A DNA stretch of 64,000 bases, from NCBI RefSeq assembly GCF_900496995.4, contig NC_044030.1, positions 74,380,687 to 74,444,686 of the forward strand. Reading direction: 5' to 3'. The notes under the pieces are model-generated. The model made no database searches and had not been told where the DNA came from. It saw only the letters and a program-made list of their open reading frames with translations. Shown here in pieces: positions 11,831 to 26,900 of the stretch. Every line of letters starts with the position of its first letter. The first letter of the stretch is position 1. A program made the position numbers and the translations under genes. This DNA comes from Aquila chrysaetos chrysaetos (lineage: Eukaryota > Chordata > Aves > Accipitriformes > Accipitridae).

Positions 11831-14800
11831 GCCAAATCTGACTGCAAATGTACTCAGCATTCCCCCTTCACAAATACAAGGACCTCTTTCATGTCTGGGC
11901 TCCAGCATTAGGCTGGGAACTTCAAGTCTATTGAATCACTACTGTGATACTCAATTATACTCAAGTAGTAACTGTTAACAAAAATAAGTTGCTATTGTCA
12001 GGGCATACATTCTTTGCTTTTTAAATTATGCCTTTAATTTACCACACAGAAATATGCACTATTTGACACTTCACCATGCAATCCAGTTCACTTTTTATTA
12101 TTTGGCATTGCTCCACAATTTGCACTTACTTTCAAACTTTATCAGTAATGATTTTATGTTCCGTTCTAGGCCATAGGTAAACCACATAAACAGTGTCTGA
12201 CAAAGGAGTAACACTTGAGGAACCTTACCTAAATAGCAATTTATGATTTCCAGTAGCTGAAGTAACCTTTTACCTCACTCAGATTTACGGATGGTAGGCA
12301 AGCCTTTCTGAAAACAATGCCTTTTATTTTCACATGGAGAACTGCAGTATGCAAAGTCAGAATTTAACACTTAGTAATTAAAGCTGGCTTTTATTAAAGA
12401 AACTAAATATGAAACAAAAGTAAAATTCAGAGATTCCGAAACATGCAAAAGGCAAGAACTGCACTGTAATTTTTTTCTATCCACGTAATATTTTCACATA
12501 AGAAGAAAAAAGCCAAAGTCTTGTATGAATGTATATATCTCTGTAGGGTTTCAAGAATATTGGGCATAAATTTTTTACCAAGTTGTATGTGCTATGTGAA
12601 GAAATGATTCTGGTAACAAAGCAGATTAATTTGTATGCATCATAGTCTGTTGTCATAAGTAAAACGAGGATGTTGAGGTTTTAGCATGGTTTGCGGGGGC
12701 ACAACAAAGTTACATCTGTTTCTAAGATAGTACTTAGCTACAATGTGCCGGTGTGGTTAGCACAAAATATGTAGAGTGAAGAGACACAACATTATCTGCC
12801 TGAAGTGATAATCTTACTGAGTTCTATTCTGAGCTTCATATATCACATATAGATGCTTTGATCTGCTACCGCTAGACTACCAACTTTCCTTTCAAAATTT
12901 GACTGTCTTTAATTAACACACAAACCTGCCATTATTGACATCAGCAAGTTCTAAAAACCTGAAAAAATGTTTATTATTTTATCATGACAGAAAACAAAAT
13001 GTATTTTACAGGTAGGTCTGCTAGTCATTGTCTAACTATAACTATGCCAGTTTCTCTTTTTTGTATGCTGCTATTGCTTTTTTGATACATAATTGTTTTA
13101 TACCTCAAGCAGGCAATTTAGAAACCTTGTTAGGAACATCAGCAAATGTTATGTAATTACTATACTATGTCATGCATACTTGGCTAAAAAGTAATAAAGT
13201 TAGTTACATTAAAAATGTAAAAGTATTCTGTGCAGATAGCACGTCTCAACAAAGGGCAAAGGTTTGTGGTTCCCTATGAGTTAGCTGACTTCAATGGGAC
13301 TATTTGTATTCTTAGAGAGCATCATACGTTTGAGTACGTTGATGAATCAAACTAGGGAAAGGAAGCTTTAAATGTTTTGTGTAATTTTTACCAGGGTACT
13401 GTTAAATGCAGAAAAAAATATGACAGAATGATGGAGCAGTGTTCAGCTATGAGTAGGGTCCTTGGAGGTATTTGCTTATTAATTATGTTTCTAAGCTGGT
13501 AAGACAACGTAGAATGCACAAGGTTTGCTAACATCTTGGGCAGCTGACAGATTGCAAATTAGAAGGTATACCGAGTTCAGATAATCACAGTTACCTACTT
13601 GCTATGTTCAGTCTTCAGAAAACTTGAAACTGTAGATCAGAAGAATGAGTACCACTGAAAACTGAGGGTTTATTAGACATCTCAATGGTGAATTCCAGAG
13701 GAATTAATTACAAAGAGTGCTCTAAAATTTATGTTAAATAGTTCCATGAAAAAATAGTTCCTATCGTCTTATAGTTAGCCATAACTAGCCACAAGAGAAC
13801 GGCAAAATTGAATAAAACTTCAAGAAAACACAAACATCCTATTAGCAAGAAAATTTCTATGAAAACTGTTCCAGAACAACTTCCAGGAAACCAGTAAGAG
13901 TCAGACTGGATACAGAAAAAGAAGCAACCACTTCAGCAGTACGTAAGGAGACTGTTTCACCAAGACTCTGCTTCATCTCCCACAGAAGGCAACATCCGCT
14001 AGGTGTCATCGTGTGCCATGGAGGTTTTTAGACAAACACCTACCATACCTGAAAGCCTGCAACGTGTCTCTGGAGTATACGGTGCCCTTGAATACACTGT
14101 GCCGATTAAAAAAGGACTTTTAGACGATTACCAAAAACAATTGTGTGGAACCCCACTGCACATTCTAGTCACTACTGATATCATGTGCAGAATCAGCAGT
14201 GGAACTACAAGTTGTGTAGCACCTACCTTACTGCTTCAACTGGGGCCTGCTCAGTGCAATATGGTGGGAGGGGAGGCTACTGAGGAGCAGCACCCTGTGC
14301 CACCCACACCCTTGGGCTCTGTGCAGTGCTGCACTGGAGGAGCCTGCAGATTTTCAGTGGGTGGTAGCAGAGTTGAGCTGTAATGGAAGGTGAGAAATAG
14401 AAAGGTTGGATAACAAATATTCATCATGTCTGCTGTCAACCAGCACTCCATTTTCATGTACATGATGTCCTTTTGGTAGTTTATCCTGATCTTAGAGAAA
14501 ACAGTGTTTTGATTTACTTATTTTATTAGCTATGAATTGCAACATGTTTTTAAAAATGAATTGATTACAACATTTAATTCATTAAAAATTAATGAATCAA
14601 TAAACTATACACATAACAAAACGTGACCAGATATCTTAGCTCACCTACAAGAACTAGACATACTCTGTTCTTATACCAATTATTAATGAACACACTATCA
14701 GCTCTATTTAAGTTCAGAAACTGGTTTAATTTTATTTTGAATTATCATCAGATTAGTTAGTATGAACTAATACGAACTAACTATAACTTTCTCTGTTTGG

Positions 14801-17800
14801 TTTTGTTTGTTGTTTTTTTTAATTTAAAGTAACAGCAAATGTGTAATTGCAATGGGGTTTTGCTTTCAGAACAAGAGACAAACAATCCTTTCCCATGGAA
14901 GGCAGGACTGGAGATCTAAGACACATTTCTTACAAACTTAAAAAAAAAAAAGATTTCTTAATGTTCATGAACAACTATTTTTCATACATTGATGTCTTTA
15001 CATGTGGTATTTTTCCCGTCAGTTGACTGTGCTTGTTCGGATCTTTGGAGAAAGCTTTTAATATCCTATGAAAAGGAAAATGAAACAGTAAAAGGTCATT
15101 TAATGTCACAGCCTTATCTACCTTAAAACTTGTAATAATAATGTCTGTCTTTCCATGGGGTGAGCTTTCTAACTAGTGAGTAGAAGATTATGATGAAAAA
15201 CTAACTTCGGTGGAGATACATTGCTATAAATTATACTTTCCCTAGGTTACATAACATGTCTTGCAGAAGGGCACTAAAACCAACACTATCATAGCACTAT
15301 GTATGTTCAGTGCACTCATGAAAATATAAACATACAGTGACAATTGTGGAAAGAACATTCTTCATGGCAAATTCTAAAAGAGTTCCTGATGTATCATTAA
15401 TATCACGCCATTTTCATGTTATCCACACAACAACATTGCCTTCAGCAGTTTTACAAAACTACAGTGTGTTAAAATGCAATTCTTAAAGTAAGCAGAGATC
15501 TTAAGCATCAGCTTAAACTTATCAGTAAAGAGAGGTATTAAGACTGTTGTTTAAACCAGCAAATATTATTCAGAACATACAAAGACAAATTCTTCAATAA
15601 AGTTTCTTTTTTTATATGTCGTATTTCAGGCTGAACTTAAACAACACTCCAAGGAGATAGAAATAAAAAAAAAATAAGTAACTAACATTTGGCATAAACC
15701 ACCCACATTTAGTTAATTTTTTCACAGCTCTGCATTCTTTATAACACATTGTTTGATTTGTTAATATTTGATAATTTTGTATTAGCACAATCTTCTCTAT
15801 TTCCAATTTGAGCAATACTATCCATCATGTAAGTAGGATGAACAAGGAATTTTTGATTTAAAAAGTAATGTGCTGAATGGTTAATAAAAAGATAAATAGT
15901 AATTTAACTTCCTAGCATTTTCTGGTATTGTCAACATATATTTCCTTTAGGAGAATAATTACCAGTCAGAATTTTTATAAAATGAAATAGTTCAAATTCA
16001 AATACATACTCCAATAGGTATTTTGTGCATACTTTGAAGACATGACCTTTTTTCAAAAGCAAAAATGGCCTGTATGTAATGATGCCTCACATGCCTTGCA
16101 AAATATCAGGAGCATTTCAGTGAATACAGAAGAACCATTTTTAAAGATAATTTTACCAGCCCTTTGTTTTGGAAGGTAGTACTAACATTTATCTTTGACT
16201 CTAAGAAATACTTCAGTATAAGGAGGCCTTTTTCAGCACATTGAGTCAGAAAAAGGAGTTTCAATTCCGGTTCAACAGAAGTAAATGTTAGTAAATGGAA
16301 CCTTCAGCAAGTTCATTATCAGTACTTATCATTACCACATGAAGCAGATGGGGATCTCAGTAAACTGTAGTGCTTCTGGTGTGATAGAATGTGAATTTTA
16401 TTATGAGAGTTCTAAATATAAAGTACAAGTATATGTTCCTGTAAAAAATAAGTTTGAGAAAGCTACTGCTGGTCATTGTGGAGCAAATGATATCTAGTGA
16501 TGCATCCAATACTCTCATTGTGTTCATGTGTGTGGGAAGTGGAAATTTTATGCTCTAGCAATGCCACGGAAATATATGTTAAATATCAGTCTAAAAGCAA
16601 GAATGGTATGATTGAAATTTATAATCTGATGCAGAAAAGAGAGTGACAGAACAGCATTTAAGAATGTGTTAAGAATGAAGAAAAGTTTCCTCTGAACAGA
16701 TTTTATTTATGTAACTACCAGTTTTGCAGAGGAAGCCAAAACTAAATAACTTCAAAACACTGGAGAAATAGTACTGCAACAGATTTACTATGTCTGTGTT
16801 TAATGAAGCAAACTTAATGTTTCTGTTACATGAATAGATATTTTTATCATTTTTTAATGTAAGAAACAGTATTTTTCATGTATATTTGTACTTCCTAAGA
16901 TTTTTTTCATGGAATAAAGTGAAGCATAATATAGGTATCTTTTTTAAACTAGGTATTTAAACACCGAGTTAAATTTTCCTCTCTTGCACACTGGGACATT
17001 TAAAACACCACATGAAAAAGGTTTCTCAAGTTTCATAAGTATTACAACTACTGCCTATGAGTAGACAGTGATTCAGCAGTGCTTTTTTTTTGCCAGAGCA
17101 TTGACTATGAACTATATGGTCCACCTCAAGCCTTACTGAATGTAATCTGTATGAACTCTGCCTATACAGAAAGCATTTTTACTTTGTTAAATGATACATG
17201 GAGTTCTGAATGTTTGTTGTGTGATATTAAACAGCTACTGTGACTATAGACAGGTTTTGTATTCCACATACCAATAAATGTTTTTTTGATAAAGACATGT
17301 TAACTATACGTTATTAGAAATCCTGTCTCAGTGGAACTCTTATTTGAATGAATATCTGAGTGATGTTACCAAAATGATTAACAAAACCAACAACAATAAC
17401 AGCAGTAATAATATGACAATTAATTTAGAAGGAACAAGGTTGATGCAAGGGCCTATGTTACATGTATTCAAAACACAGATGCACAGAAATGCAACATGAT
17501 ATCCCTATCTTCAAACCTAGAGGTTTTTAAAAAGGACTATTCAGGATTTGAAAGCAGGATAAAAAAAGGTAACATAACATTATGAAATGCATAATAGTTT
17601 TGATATCAACAAACTGAATGCTAATTATCAAACTATTTTGCTATCCTCAGTAATTATAAAAATGTAGTCCACTGAAAATAATAGATTAATGCAACATTAA
17701 GAATTAAAGAAGTAGAATATATCCCAGACTCAGTATTTAAATTTATCACAATAAAAATGCAGAATTACTAAAATGTGCGGTTGTTTCTCTATTACTGTAT

Positions 17801-20800
17801 CTGTGACAGTCTCAGGATAGAAGGCAAAATTTGTAACAAGAAATAATATCAGGCCTGAAAAAGACTCCTTAATAGACCAATCTTAATAGACAAACATATG
17901 CAGTGGAAAAAGTGGAATTGCTTGCTTCTTTCATCTGAATCAGTTGGTCTAATAAAATTTGTCTCTCTTTTATTATTAAATGTATTTAAAGACAATTTAA
18001 TTCAGAATGTAAGGAAGTGTAGTCATAAACACACACTCACATATAAGTGTGGTCTAACTATTCTAAAGGAATAAATTTCATTTGATAAGTGGAAAAAATG
18101 TATTGATAATGGCAAACCACTTGAAAGTTCTAGTCAGGACCAGAAAGACTTCTAATCAGAAGAGAAAAGACCAGATGAAAAAGTAATAGAATTTCCAAGC
18201 TTGTTTATTTGTTGGCATTTGTACTGAGGCTAACAGAAAGGTAATCACCATGTAGGATGTCGCCAGCCCACTGGTATACGAACTGAGAAAACAAACTCCC
18301 TTCAAAAGACAAGAATATATTTCACCTGGAGAAAATATTTTTATCAGAGGTAGTATTGCTTAAAATTGAAGAGGTCATCAAGAGGCCAAAGGAATCAGGT
18401 GCCCTAACTCAAATTTAAAAAATTGTAAGCTAGATATTCCATTTATAGTTTTCAGCAAAACATTTTATTTTCCACTGTTTATGACTGCAGTAGTAGAAAC
18501 ATTTTAACCTTAGAAACCACACCCTAACTTACTATATTTATCTTGTAAAAGATCTCAAAATAACAGCACTGTGGTTAAATTTCATTTTTATAGAGATTTT
18601 TATAGTCTCGGGAGAATTTATGAAAAAATAATTGGTGCTAAAAATATTGTTTACTTACTTTGGCAATGTTTTGGGAAGAAAAAAATTCACCTGTTCACCA
18701 AATATAGTTCTATGAAGAACTGTCAGAGGAAAACTCTTCCTGGAGTATGTATGTTTTTGACTAAAAGCCTAACCTCCATAAAACAATGGCTACTGGGTCT
18801 CTATGCCTGTTTGCTGGTGAATATAATAATTTGCTGTAATGTTGAGTATGAACTTGTGGTCTTAGCTCTTCCCCAGTTAGTCAGAATTTGAAAGTAAAAC
18901 TGTGAAGTGTTGATTTAATGCATAAAACAGCAGTCTGTATTTACCAGTACAGTCAAGGAATATAATCTTCTCTTTTTAAGTACAGAAACCATAGAGCACT
19001 ATATTTGAGATACAGTCAGTATAAGCCCTTCCAAGACGAAATTCTAAGTATTACAAATGAAAACTGAAGCTCTGCATCTTCTGTCAAGTCAGGAGATACA
19101 GGCATCCAATGAATCTGCCAAATAAGTAGAAAAATGTACTATTTAAATGTAATAATACTGGTCTGTCTTTGGTAGACAAGCTGTGGAAACTCCTTTGGGC
19201 TAGAGCATGTGCACTGAAACCCTCAGCTACTGCCAAGATTCATATACAATTGTTTCCCACCTACACCTTTTCTCATAGACTGACAATTTTTATAACTGTA
19301 CTGCCCTGGCATATCCTACCAGCCACAAATAACATAGGTGATAGATGGTAGCTAATAAATTTTAAATGTATGCTACAATCTACTCTTTAAGCTATATAAC
19401 ACAGTTCCTCCTGAAAGTGGTACAGGAACATGAGAAATTTTGATAAAGAAGAGACACTGTGCTCTTGATATTCAGCTATTGGTTAGTGTGAAAAGATTTT
19501 AAAAAGAAGTCCCCCTCCCTGTAAAGCGCAGAGTATATGCATATGGCATTACTCAGTTTAGACACTAGTTAAATGTTACTTCAGGTTGCATCATGTTTGG
19601 TCTTTGTGAGGAGCTTGCATTATGTTAAATGTTGTACTCAGTGAGGTGTTTGTGAAAAGAACAGTTCTTGAGATGGATCAGGCACAGAACAGAGAGCTAG
19701 TTTAAGAAATGCTTTGGTCTACAAGAAGTTCAGTGAAGCTGGAAAAAATGCTCAAATTAGGAAATGCAGTACTCAAATAAAAAGGGTCAGGAAGAAAGAA
19801 TGGGGACAGGAAGTGAGGAATGACCTAACATTCCACGGTGTCTATCCTCCCAAATTGGCTGAGACATTAACATAGGCAGGATAGATACTCATTGATAGTT
19901 ATAATCTTCAGTTGCGTTGTCTTTGTCTTACATTTTCCTTTTGTATCTCTTCCTGCTATAGCAAATAAATTTTTAACCCTTAGACAGAGTGAATATATTT
20001 TTTTAATTCTTATATCTTGTCTTTTACTAACAATGATTATAAGTAATATAATAAATGCTGGGCACTTCACTTCTTACAAGTGATGAATATGATTAAGAAA
20101 TAGCAAGTTACTCCTGGAGTATCATGTATCTTATTCAGATTTACAGTTTGTGGGACACTATATGTCCCTGGTGGTGATCATCTCAAACTTGTGAAGACTG
20201 TTTATGTTTGATCTTCAGGCATGCAAATGCAAACATCCTTTCATCTTGCCTCACACTATTTTCTTACACCCTGTATATCACATATTTTTGCCATAGTTCG
20301 ACACATTTAATAGGTTGATACACTGGCCCAAACTTGCCTTATGTGTAACTGTTTTAATGCACATTTAAACATAGGTGCAGGTAACAGGGATGCTCTAGAC
20401 TAGGGCAGGGAACAATATTTGAACATGTACTCCCTCTACATACCCTTTTCTGCAGCCTGGTTGGCCTAGGACAGAATGTGTTCTATCCCATATCCTACAG
20501 TGTCTTGCAGTAAGATCCTGTTGGGAAGATAATTCAACCAGGCTCCTTCCTATGGGTGGGGGGAAAGGCAATGCCACATGCGACAACACAGTAGAAAACC
20601 TGTAGGCAGCTATAGGCCAGCAAGACAGGTATAAAAACATAGGTCAGAAAGCAGTGCAGTCTTTGATGGATGGAGTTTTCATGGAAAACAAAACAACCGA
20701 TCTACTCTACAACCTGCTATGCTATATATCTGGTCTACACTGCAAATTGGCAGTATCTAAATTAATTATATTTATGTGTCTGAGATAATGTCAATTTCAA

Positions 20801-20844
20801 TATGTGTACTTATGAAGTTCTTGGTCCCAGAAAGCAATACTTAC
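11831..20844. other. Presumed SPEF2 3' end and downstream region, terminal exon not placed
   Basis: Window exon 15 of SPEF2 has an intact donor at 20844-20843, so the last coding exon(s) and 3' UTR should lie here on the minus strand or further left. Several short AG-preceded frames exist but none is convincing. A plus-strand frame of 126 codons at 14003-14383 is the longest here. It has no recognisable domain and is probably chance. Confidence 0.45.
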
Positions 20845-20967
20845 AGGAAGCTTGTATTCTTGGTATCTGTTGATTAAGTCTTGAATGAAAGGATGCTTCA
20901 AAAGGAGTGCAACTGGGATGGGTGTCAGGTCTTCAGTGCCTAATTCTTTGTATATTTTGATGAAATG
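20845..20967 (-). CDS. SPEF2: SPEF2 window exon 15 (last exon found)
   Basis: The acceptor is tttttcttaaag|CATTTC and the donor is CTTCCT|gtaagt, a perfect consensus. There are 41 codons, phase 0 to 0. The product reads [20 protein letters not shown] then [20 protein letters not shown]. The intact donor shows that at least one more exon lies downstream, below base 20845. I could not choose one with confidence. Confidence 0.87.
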
Positions 20968-23900
20968 CTTTAAGAAAAATAATATGTGGTCAATTTATTA
21001 AGTGTTTAAAAAATTTGGGGAAAAGCAAAGATTGCAGCAGGTATTTATTTAACACCTAGTGCAAGGTACAAAAGCTTCTTTAAATCAACCAGCCTACCTT
21101 ATCATAGCTCCCTTCCCTGTCCAGATTACTAAACCTATGATTATCTTCATCTTTACTTCCTCCAGTATGAAACACTTTGAGTAGAGTTGCCATTGAAATT
21201 ATTCCTTCACCCATGTAATTCAAGACTTCTTTTTCATCTTCTATTAAAGTTTTCTCATTTGGCACTATGTTGGTATAAGGAAAACCCTAAGAAAATAAAG
21301 CATAGGTATAATACTTGGTGATAAATGGTCTGTCAGTAGGTTATCTGTTTTAGTTAGACATTCATTAAGGATCAAGTGGATTATACTTCCAAACTTCAGT
21401 TCTTACAAAACAAAAATCATCAACTCACACAAAATTATCTGCTGAACTATAAGATGAAGGAATAGATCCCAAGAGTCCAGAAATATCCGTAATGTTGGTG
21501 TTAGTAGAAATTTAATAAACAGCTTTTTTCAGGAACGTGGCCAACATTCCACTGAGAAATTAATATTCTTCAGAGCAACAAAACATAAAAATACTTAATA
21601 GTTACAAATTACGATACCCTACCAGGAACTTTGTGTTTGTATAAGGAGTAAACTTGGTAATTCTGGATGTTCATATGAAAAAAACAGCATGAATTTTCTC
21701 CTTGTCCTAGAAAGGACAAGGAGTCACTGCAAGAACTTTATTTTGGCTAACAGTTAACATAGGCTCACCAGCTCTCCATAGAAAAAGTGCGAAAGGCTTT
21801 ATGCAGAAAAATTAGAAGTTTACTATAAACAAGCAATGAGGAATCTTTGTGGTGCTATTGGAGATGGCCAAAGAGAGAAAAAAAACCTGCTGTAGAGATT
21901 TGTGAGCACAAAGATGAGAAAGGACCTCACACAGATGAACAATGCTTTGACTAGATTAGACGACTGTGTAGACTAACCATTAACAACCATTAACAACAAC
22001 AGGAAACTGCATTTCATCAATTAGGCCACTGTGTGGACTAACCAGTAACAACAACAGGAAAGTGCATGTAATTGAACATACCATTTGTTTCCTCATTAGG
22101 AAGGAGAGACTGCTGAGATTCAGTCACACTTGTGCTACGTGTGGCCTTAATACATGTCTTTTTCAATACACGAGGAGCAGAGTCATTGATACAGTCCTTT
22201 TAAAATTTTTAACATTCAACAGTGGAGTTTACACAAATATCAGCACTTAGGTTTTTCTACCTCCCACTACTGTTTATATTTAGCTATAAGATCTACACAA
22301 CCAATAACAAAACTATTGAGACTTAAAAGCTAAGTATTTTAAGTAAAAGGGTCTTTGCTATGAAGTTAGTAAAAGTAACAAAAGTCTCTAGAATATGCTT
22401 GTCTGATCTTCTCCTATTAACATCATTAAGTTTCAGACTTATTTCTGTAGGCATCTAGTAATGAGAAGTCATTACAATTATCAGCCCAGAACAAGAAAAA
22501 GAGAAGAGACAAATTAGGTGCTGCTGTGTTAAGTGCCTACTTATAAGCTGGCTATCTAAAGTGTATTACCAACGTTCTTTGAGATGAGCTGGATAGAGCT
22601 TTATGTTCCACTGATTAACACTCCACTAATATTATTTCCTATATTTCCAGTACCTGTAGCGAGAACTGGGATATTTAGATCACATGTAAACAGCCAGAGA
22701 CATAAAAAGGTTTAGGTTCTTAATTTAGTGCTGAAAACCACTTTGGAGGTCTTCAGGGATCTATGTCATTCTATCTGATGGAGCTTGACTCAAACATGAC
22801 ACAATACCAACTCATAATTTACTCTTTGCCCCCTTGCGGTTGTTGAATATCCTGCATGAAATGCTGGCCCTACTGAAGCCAATCGTGAAAACTCATTCAT
22901 TTCAGTGGAACAAGATTTTATTTGTTCTCTTTTTTCTGTATTCAACTTTATTGTTAAAGTGTACACATATGGAACACAAGGCATAAGAAGAAAGAAAAGA
23001 TTAAAATTATGTTCTATGAGCCCTGCAATTCTGAGCACCAACCTATGAAAGACAACTATAAAGTCAAAGAGAATCCACACATGCAAGATGTTCATTTAGC
23101 ATCTAATCCTTAATATTTCTAGGTTTCTGAGGGACTCTCCAAGATGAATTAGGTGCACTAACTGTCTGTATAATACATTGTGAGACATCAGACATAGCAC
23201 AGATTCAGAGCCAATACATTGAGTGGGAAACTAAGCATGAGGAAATTCTCAGGTTGGATGGGGGGTATAACACTTGCTCCTCAGAGATACGTTGTTAACT
23301 CAAGATTGAATGGAAATGTTTCCCTTCACCTGTGACTCACAGCCTTAAGAAGTCATAGAATCATAGAATGGTTTAGGTTGGAAAAGACCTTTAAGATCAT
23401 CAAGTCCAACTGTCAACATGCCCACTAAACCATGCCCTGAAATGCCTTTTCTAGGCGCTTTTTGAATACCTCCAGGGATGGTGATGCAACCACTTCCCTG
23501 GGCAGCCTATTCCAATGTCAGACAACTCTTTCAGTAAGGAAATTTTTCCTAATATCCAATCTAAACCTCCCCTGGTGCAACTTGAGGCCATTTCCTCTTG
23601 TCCTACCTCCAGCCATCTGACAGAAGAGACCAGTACTCACCTCGCTACAACCTCCTTTCAGGCAGTTGTAGGGAGCGATAAGGTCTCCCCTCAGCCTCCT
23701 TTTCTCCAGACTAAACAGCCCAGCTCCCTCAGCCGCTCCTCATAACACTTGCTCACTAGACCCCTCACCAGCTTGGTTGCCCTTCTCTGGACACGCTCCA
23801 GCACCTCCATGTCTTTGCGGTAGTGAGGGTCCCAAAACTGAACACAGTACTCGAGGTGCCGCCTCACCAGTGCCGAGTACAGGGGAACAACCACCTCCCT

Positions 23901-26900
23901 GCTCCTGCTGGCCACACTATTTCTGATACGGGCCAGGATGCTGTTGGCCTTCTTGGCCACCTGGGCACACTGCTGGCTCATATTCAGCCGGCTGTCGACC
24001 AGCACTCCCCAGGTCCTTTTCTGCCGGGCAGCTTTCCAGCCACTCTTCCCCAAGCCCGTAGCGCTGCATGGGGTGGTTGTGACCCAAGGGCAGGACCCGG
24101 CACTTGGCCTTGTTGAACCTCATACAGTTGGCCTCGGCCCATCGATCCAGTCTGTCCAGATCCCTCCCAATGCTGAGCCCTGGGGAACACCACTTGTGAC
24201 CGGCCGCCAACTGTATTTAACTCCATTCACCACAACCCTCTGGGCTCATCCAGCCAGCCAGTTTTTTACCCAGCGAAGAGTACACTTGTCTAAGCCATGA
24301 GCCACCAGCTTCTCAAGGAGTATGCCATGAGAGACAGTGTCAAAGGCCTTACTGAAGTCCAGGTAGACAAGTCGTTGACACATAGCTGATAATGCCAGTG
24401 CAGTTGCTTACAATCTTACAAAAGTCCCAAGCAAACAGATCAAACCAAGCAGAAGACAGTAAGGAGGAGAACAGGTTGTGTTGCTTTATATCTAGTGACG
24501 TCAGAGTTAGAACTTTCCACTGAAATGCGGGAAATGGGAAACTAAGTTCAGACCTACTGTATCCAATTGGCAGCATGCTTCTTTCTATGAAATGTGAAAA
24601 GGAAATTGCCTTATTCAATCTCTCCCATGGACAAAAACTCTGTTGTGCCAAATAAAAGCAGACATAAGGGAGTACAATAATATATTTTGTCATTTGAAGT
24701 GATAAAATGTAATTAGGAATATGTATAGGTACACTACACTGTGTGGTAAAACAATGCCCTTTCTGCACTGTTTCTGGAGAGTACAACTGTATTTTAAGTA
24801 TTAGGCAAATGCCAGAGTCACTGTGGTTGTGAAAGCATAGTGAAACATTTCATTATCTAGAAGAGAGAGGTCTTTCCAAGGTGTGTACAGATACATATTT
24901 TATGTCTCAAAAAATGCCTTATACTTCAATAATAAGTAACTGATGCATGCAATGCACTAATGGCAAATTTGAGACTTTAAAAATAACAGCATTGCCCAGA
25001 AATACTAACAATGTTCAAAACCCTAGCTTCATTTGATGTGACAGTACAGTCATCATGGCTCTAAAAATAATTTTTAAAATTATTTCATATGAAACTAATT
25101 ATTAATTATTAATCCTTCTGATTTACAGGTAAACCAAAACACTTGAAAATAACAACAAAAGTGTATATACTTCTACATAGCCCAAAGAAACATAATAGAA
25201 AATAAAGTAAGACCAGCAATAATACCAGGGTTTATATTTTTAGATAACAATACCATAAATCACACTACAGTCTAATTCCTGAGGATCGATAGCTGGACTC
25301 AATTGACTAAGATTAGGTCAAAGAATGTCCTCTGTTCATCTCTACAAGGAGTAGTTACCAGTAAATATCTTAACCTTTCATTGTTATTTGGCATGCAAAT
25401 TTTCAGACTTTTGGAAGAATACTTCTGAGTATTATTACCAAAGTCAGTGGAACTATTTGCAGAATTCCCATGAAGTCAGTGGGACTACTTGTAAGGACTG
25501 GAGCTACACAGGATAAGAAAATATACAGAAATCTAGGTAATTTATAATTTGCAAGCAGCACTACTGTTCCCTAATATTGTACTGTAATATTTTACCACAC
25601 ATGGAGGAGAAGCTTCTTCTTTGCTATGAATATATGTTCCAGTAGCAATACTAAGTGCTCTGTAAACACCTTCAACTGGATCAGAGTGGGAGGCAAAATA
25701 AAGGAGCATCTGCGTATAGTTGAGCAGAGCAGGATCTTGTCTGTTATCAGCAAATAAACTAAAGAAAAACTATAAATAGACAAAAATATGTAAATTAATT
25801 TCTACAAGTGGAATTTAATCAAATACAAATCAAAGTATGTAGAGAAAAGGATGAAATAAAGTAATGACTGCTGATAAGTGGTATTATCTTTAAAAATGTG
25901 TTGACGCTATGTAAATCAAGAAAAATCAGAAGTGTGTCTGTCATTCAGGGAAACAGAAATTGTAGTATTTTCTTTTCTAGGCTGCGGACTTTCATGGAAC
26001 AAGGAGAAATTAATAAAATCTTGTGTCATGACAAATAGGTCCAAAATATTTTTTTTGTATTCAGATCACACTATTACCTCCCTCTTTTATGGAGACTTCC
26101 ATGAGCTTAGATGCGGGGATCATTTGCCTCCCATTCTTTACAAAGTTGGTTACTGTGTAGCAAAATTAATGCAGTTCAAAGAAGAACAGGAATAATTAAG
26201 TCTTTCTGAGTAGACCATGATTTAGAATACTGAAGGACAATTCCTAGACTCCTTGCTACATTATTTCTAACTTTGAGTTTTTTATACATGGAAATCATAT
26301 TCTGAAGCACCACCTGACCTCAAAAACCACCGAAATACTGCAGCAGTTATGGGAAAAAAGAGATCCAAGAAACTTTTGAATGAGACCTCTCAGGTTAGAA
26401 TAGTGAGTGGTCTCTTCAAAATACCTATTTTTTTAAAGTTACCTTTATGAGATGTCTTAGCCTATCTAAAGGCAAGGGTTCTGTGCAACTTTTTGTTATG
26501 CTTAGATCTTCATTTCCATTAAACCATAAGCCAACCTGATTAAAAAAAAAAGGCATTTATTTTCACACATTAAAATAAAGTGGTCTTTATGCTCTATCAT
26601 TGTTCAACAGACAGATTACTAAAAGCTTAATTCCTGGACTTAATCAAGCTGAATTTGTTATTAATATACAATGACATCAGAATAATTAAGTAGCTGTTTG
26701 TACTTTGTAACAGATTCTTCAGGAATTACTGAAAGTAGAGTAGGATAGAAGTGAGTCTATGCTCTTGAAAAAATTGAAAATTAACTAGGTAGCTGTAAAC
26801 CTACACTGCCCAAGAAGCAAATATGTCACAGAGTTTCTATGTGTGTTCTGGTTTCTTCCTTTTAGGGTATCCTTTGCTACCCCATAGCTTTTGTCCTAAC

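Larger units (their letters stand above)
21287..25595 (-). other. SPEF2 intron (exons 13-14)
   Basis: Contains the short direct duplication at 21962 and the CR1 at 23353-24371. A 145-codon minus-strand frame at 24349-24786 runs into the CR1 edge and shows no family resemblance. Confidence 0.7.

Noticed and set aside
1..20844. IL7R exons, expected on gene order in mammals downstream of SPEF2
   Set aside because: No cytokine-receptor motif (WSxWS-like or Cys pairs in splice-bounded frames) was seen. The gene may lie further left.
24349..24786. 145-codon minus-strand open frame
   Set aside because: It overlaps the CR1 border, has no family resemblance, and does not fit SPEF2 phase or splice sites.
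25596..25758. Downstream acceptor (tttag, exon start 25758) for SPEF2 window exon 13
   Set aside because: It gives an in-frame TGA after three codons. The acceptor 11 bases upstream restores the family sequence.
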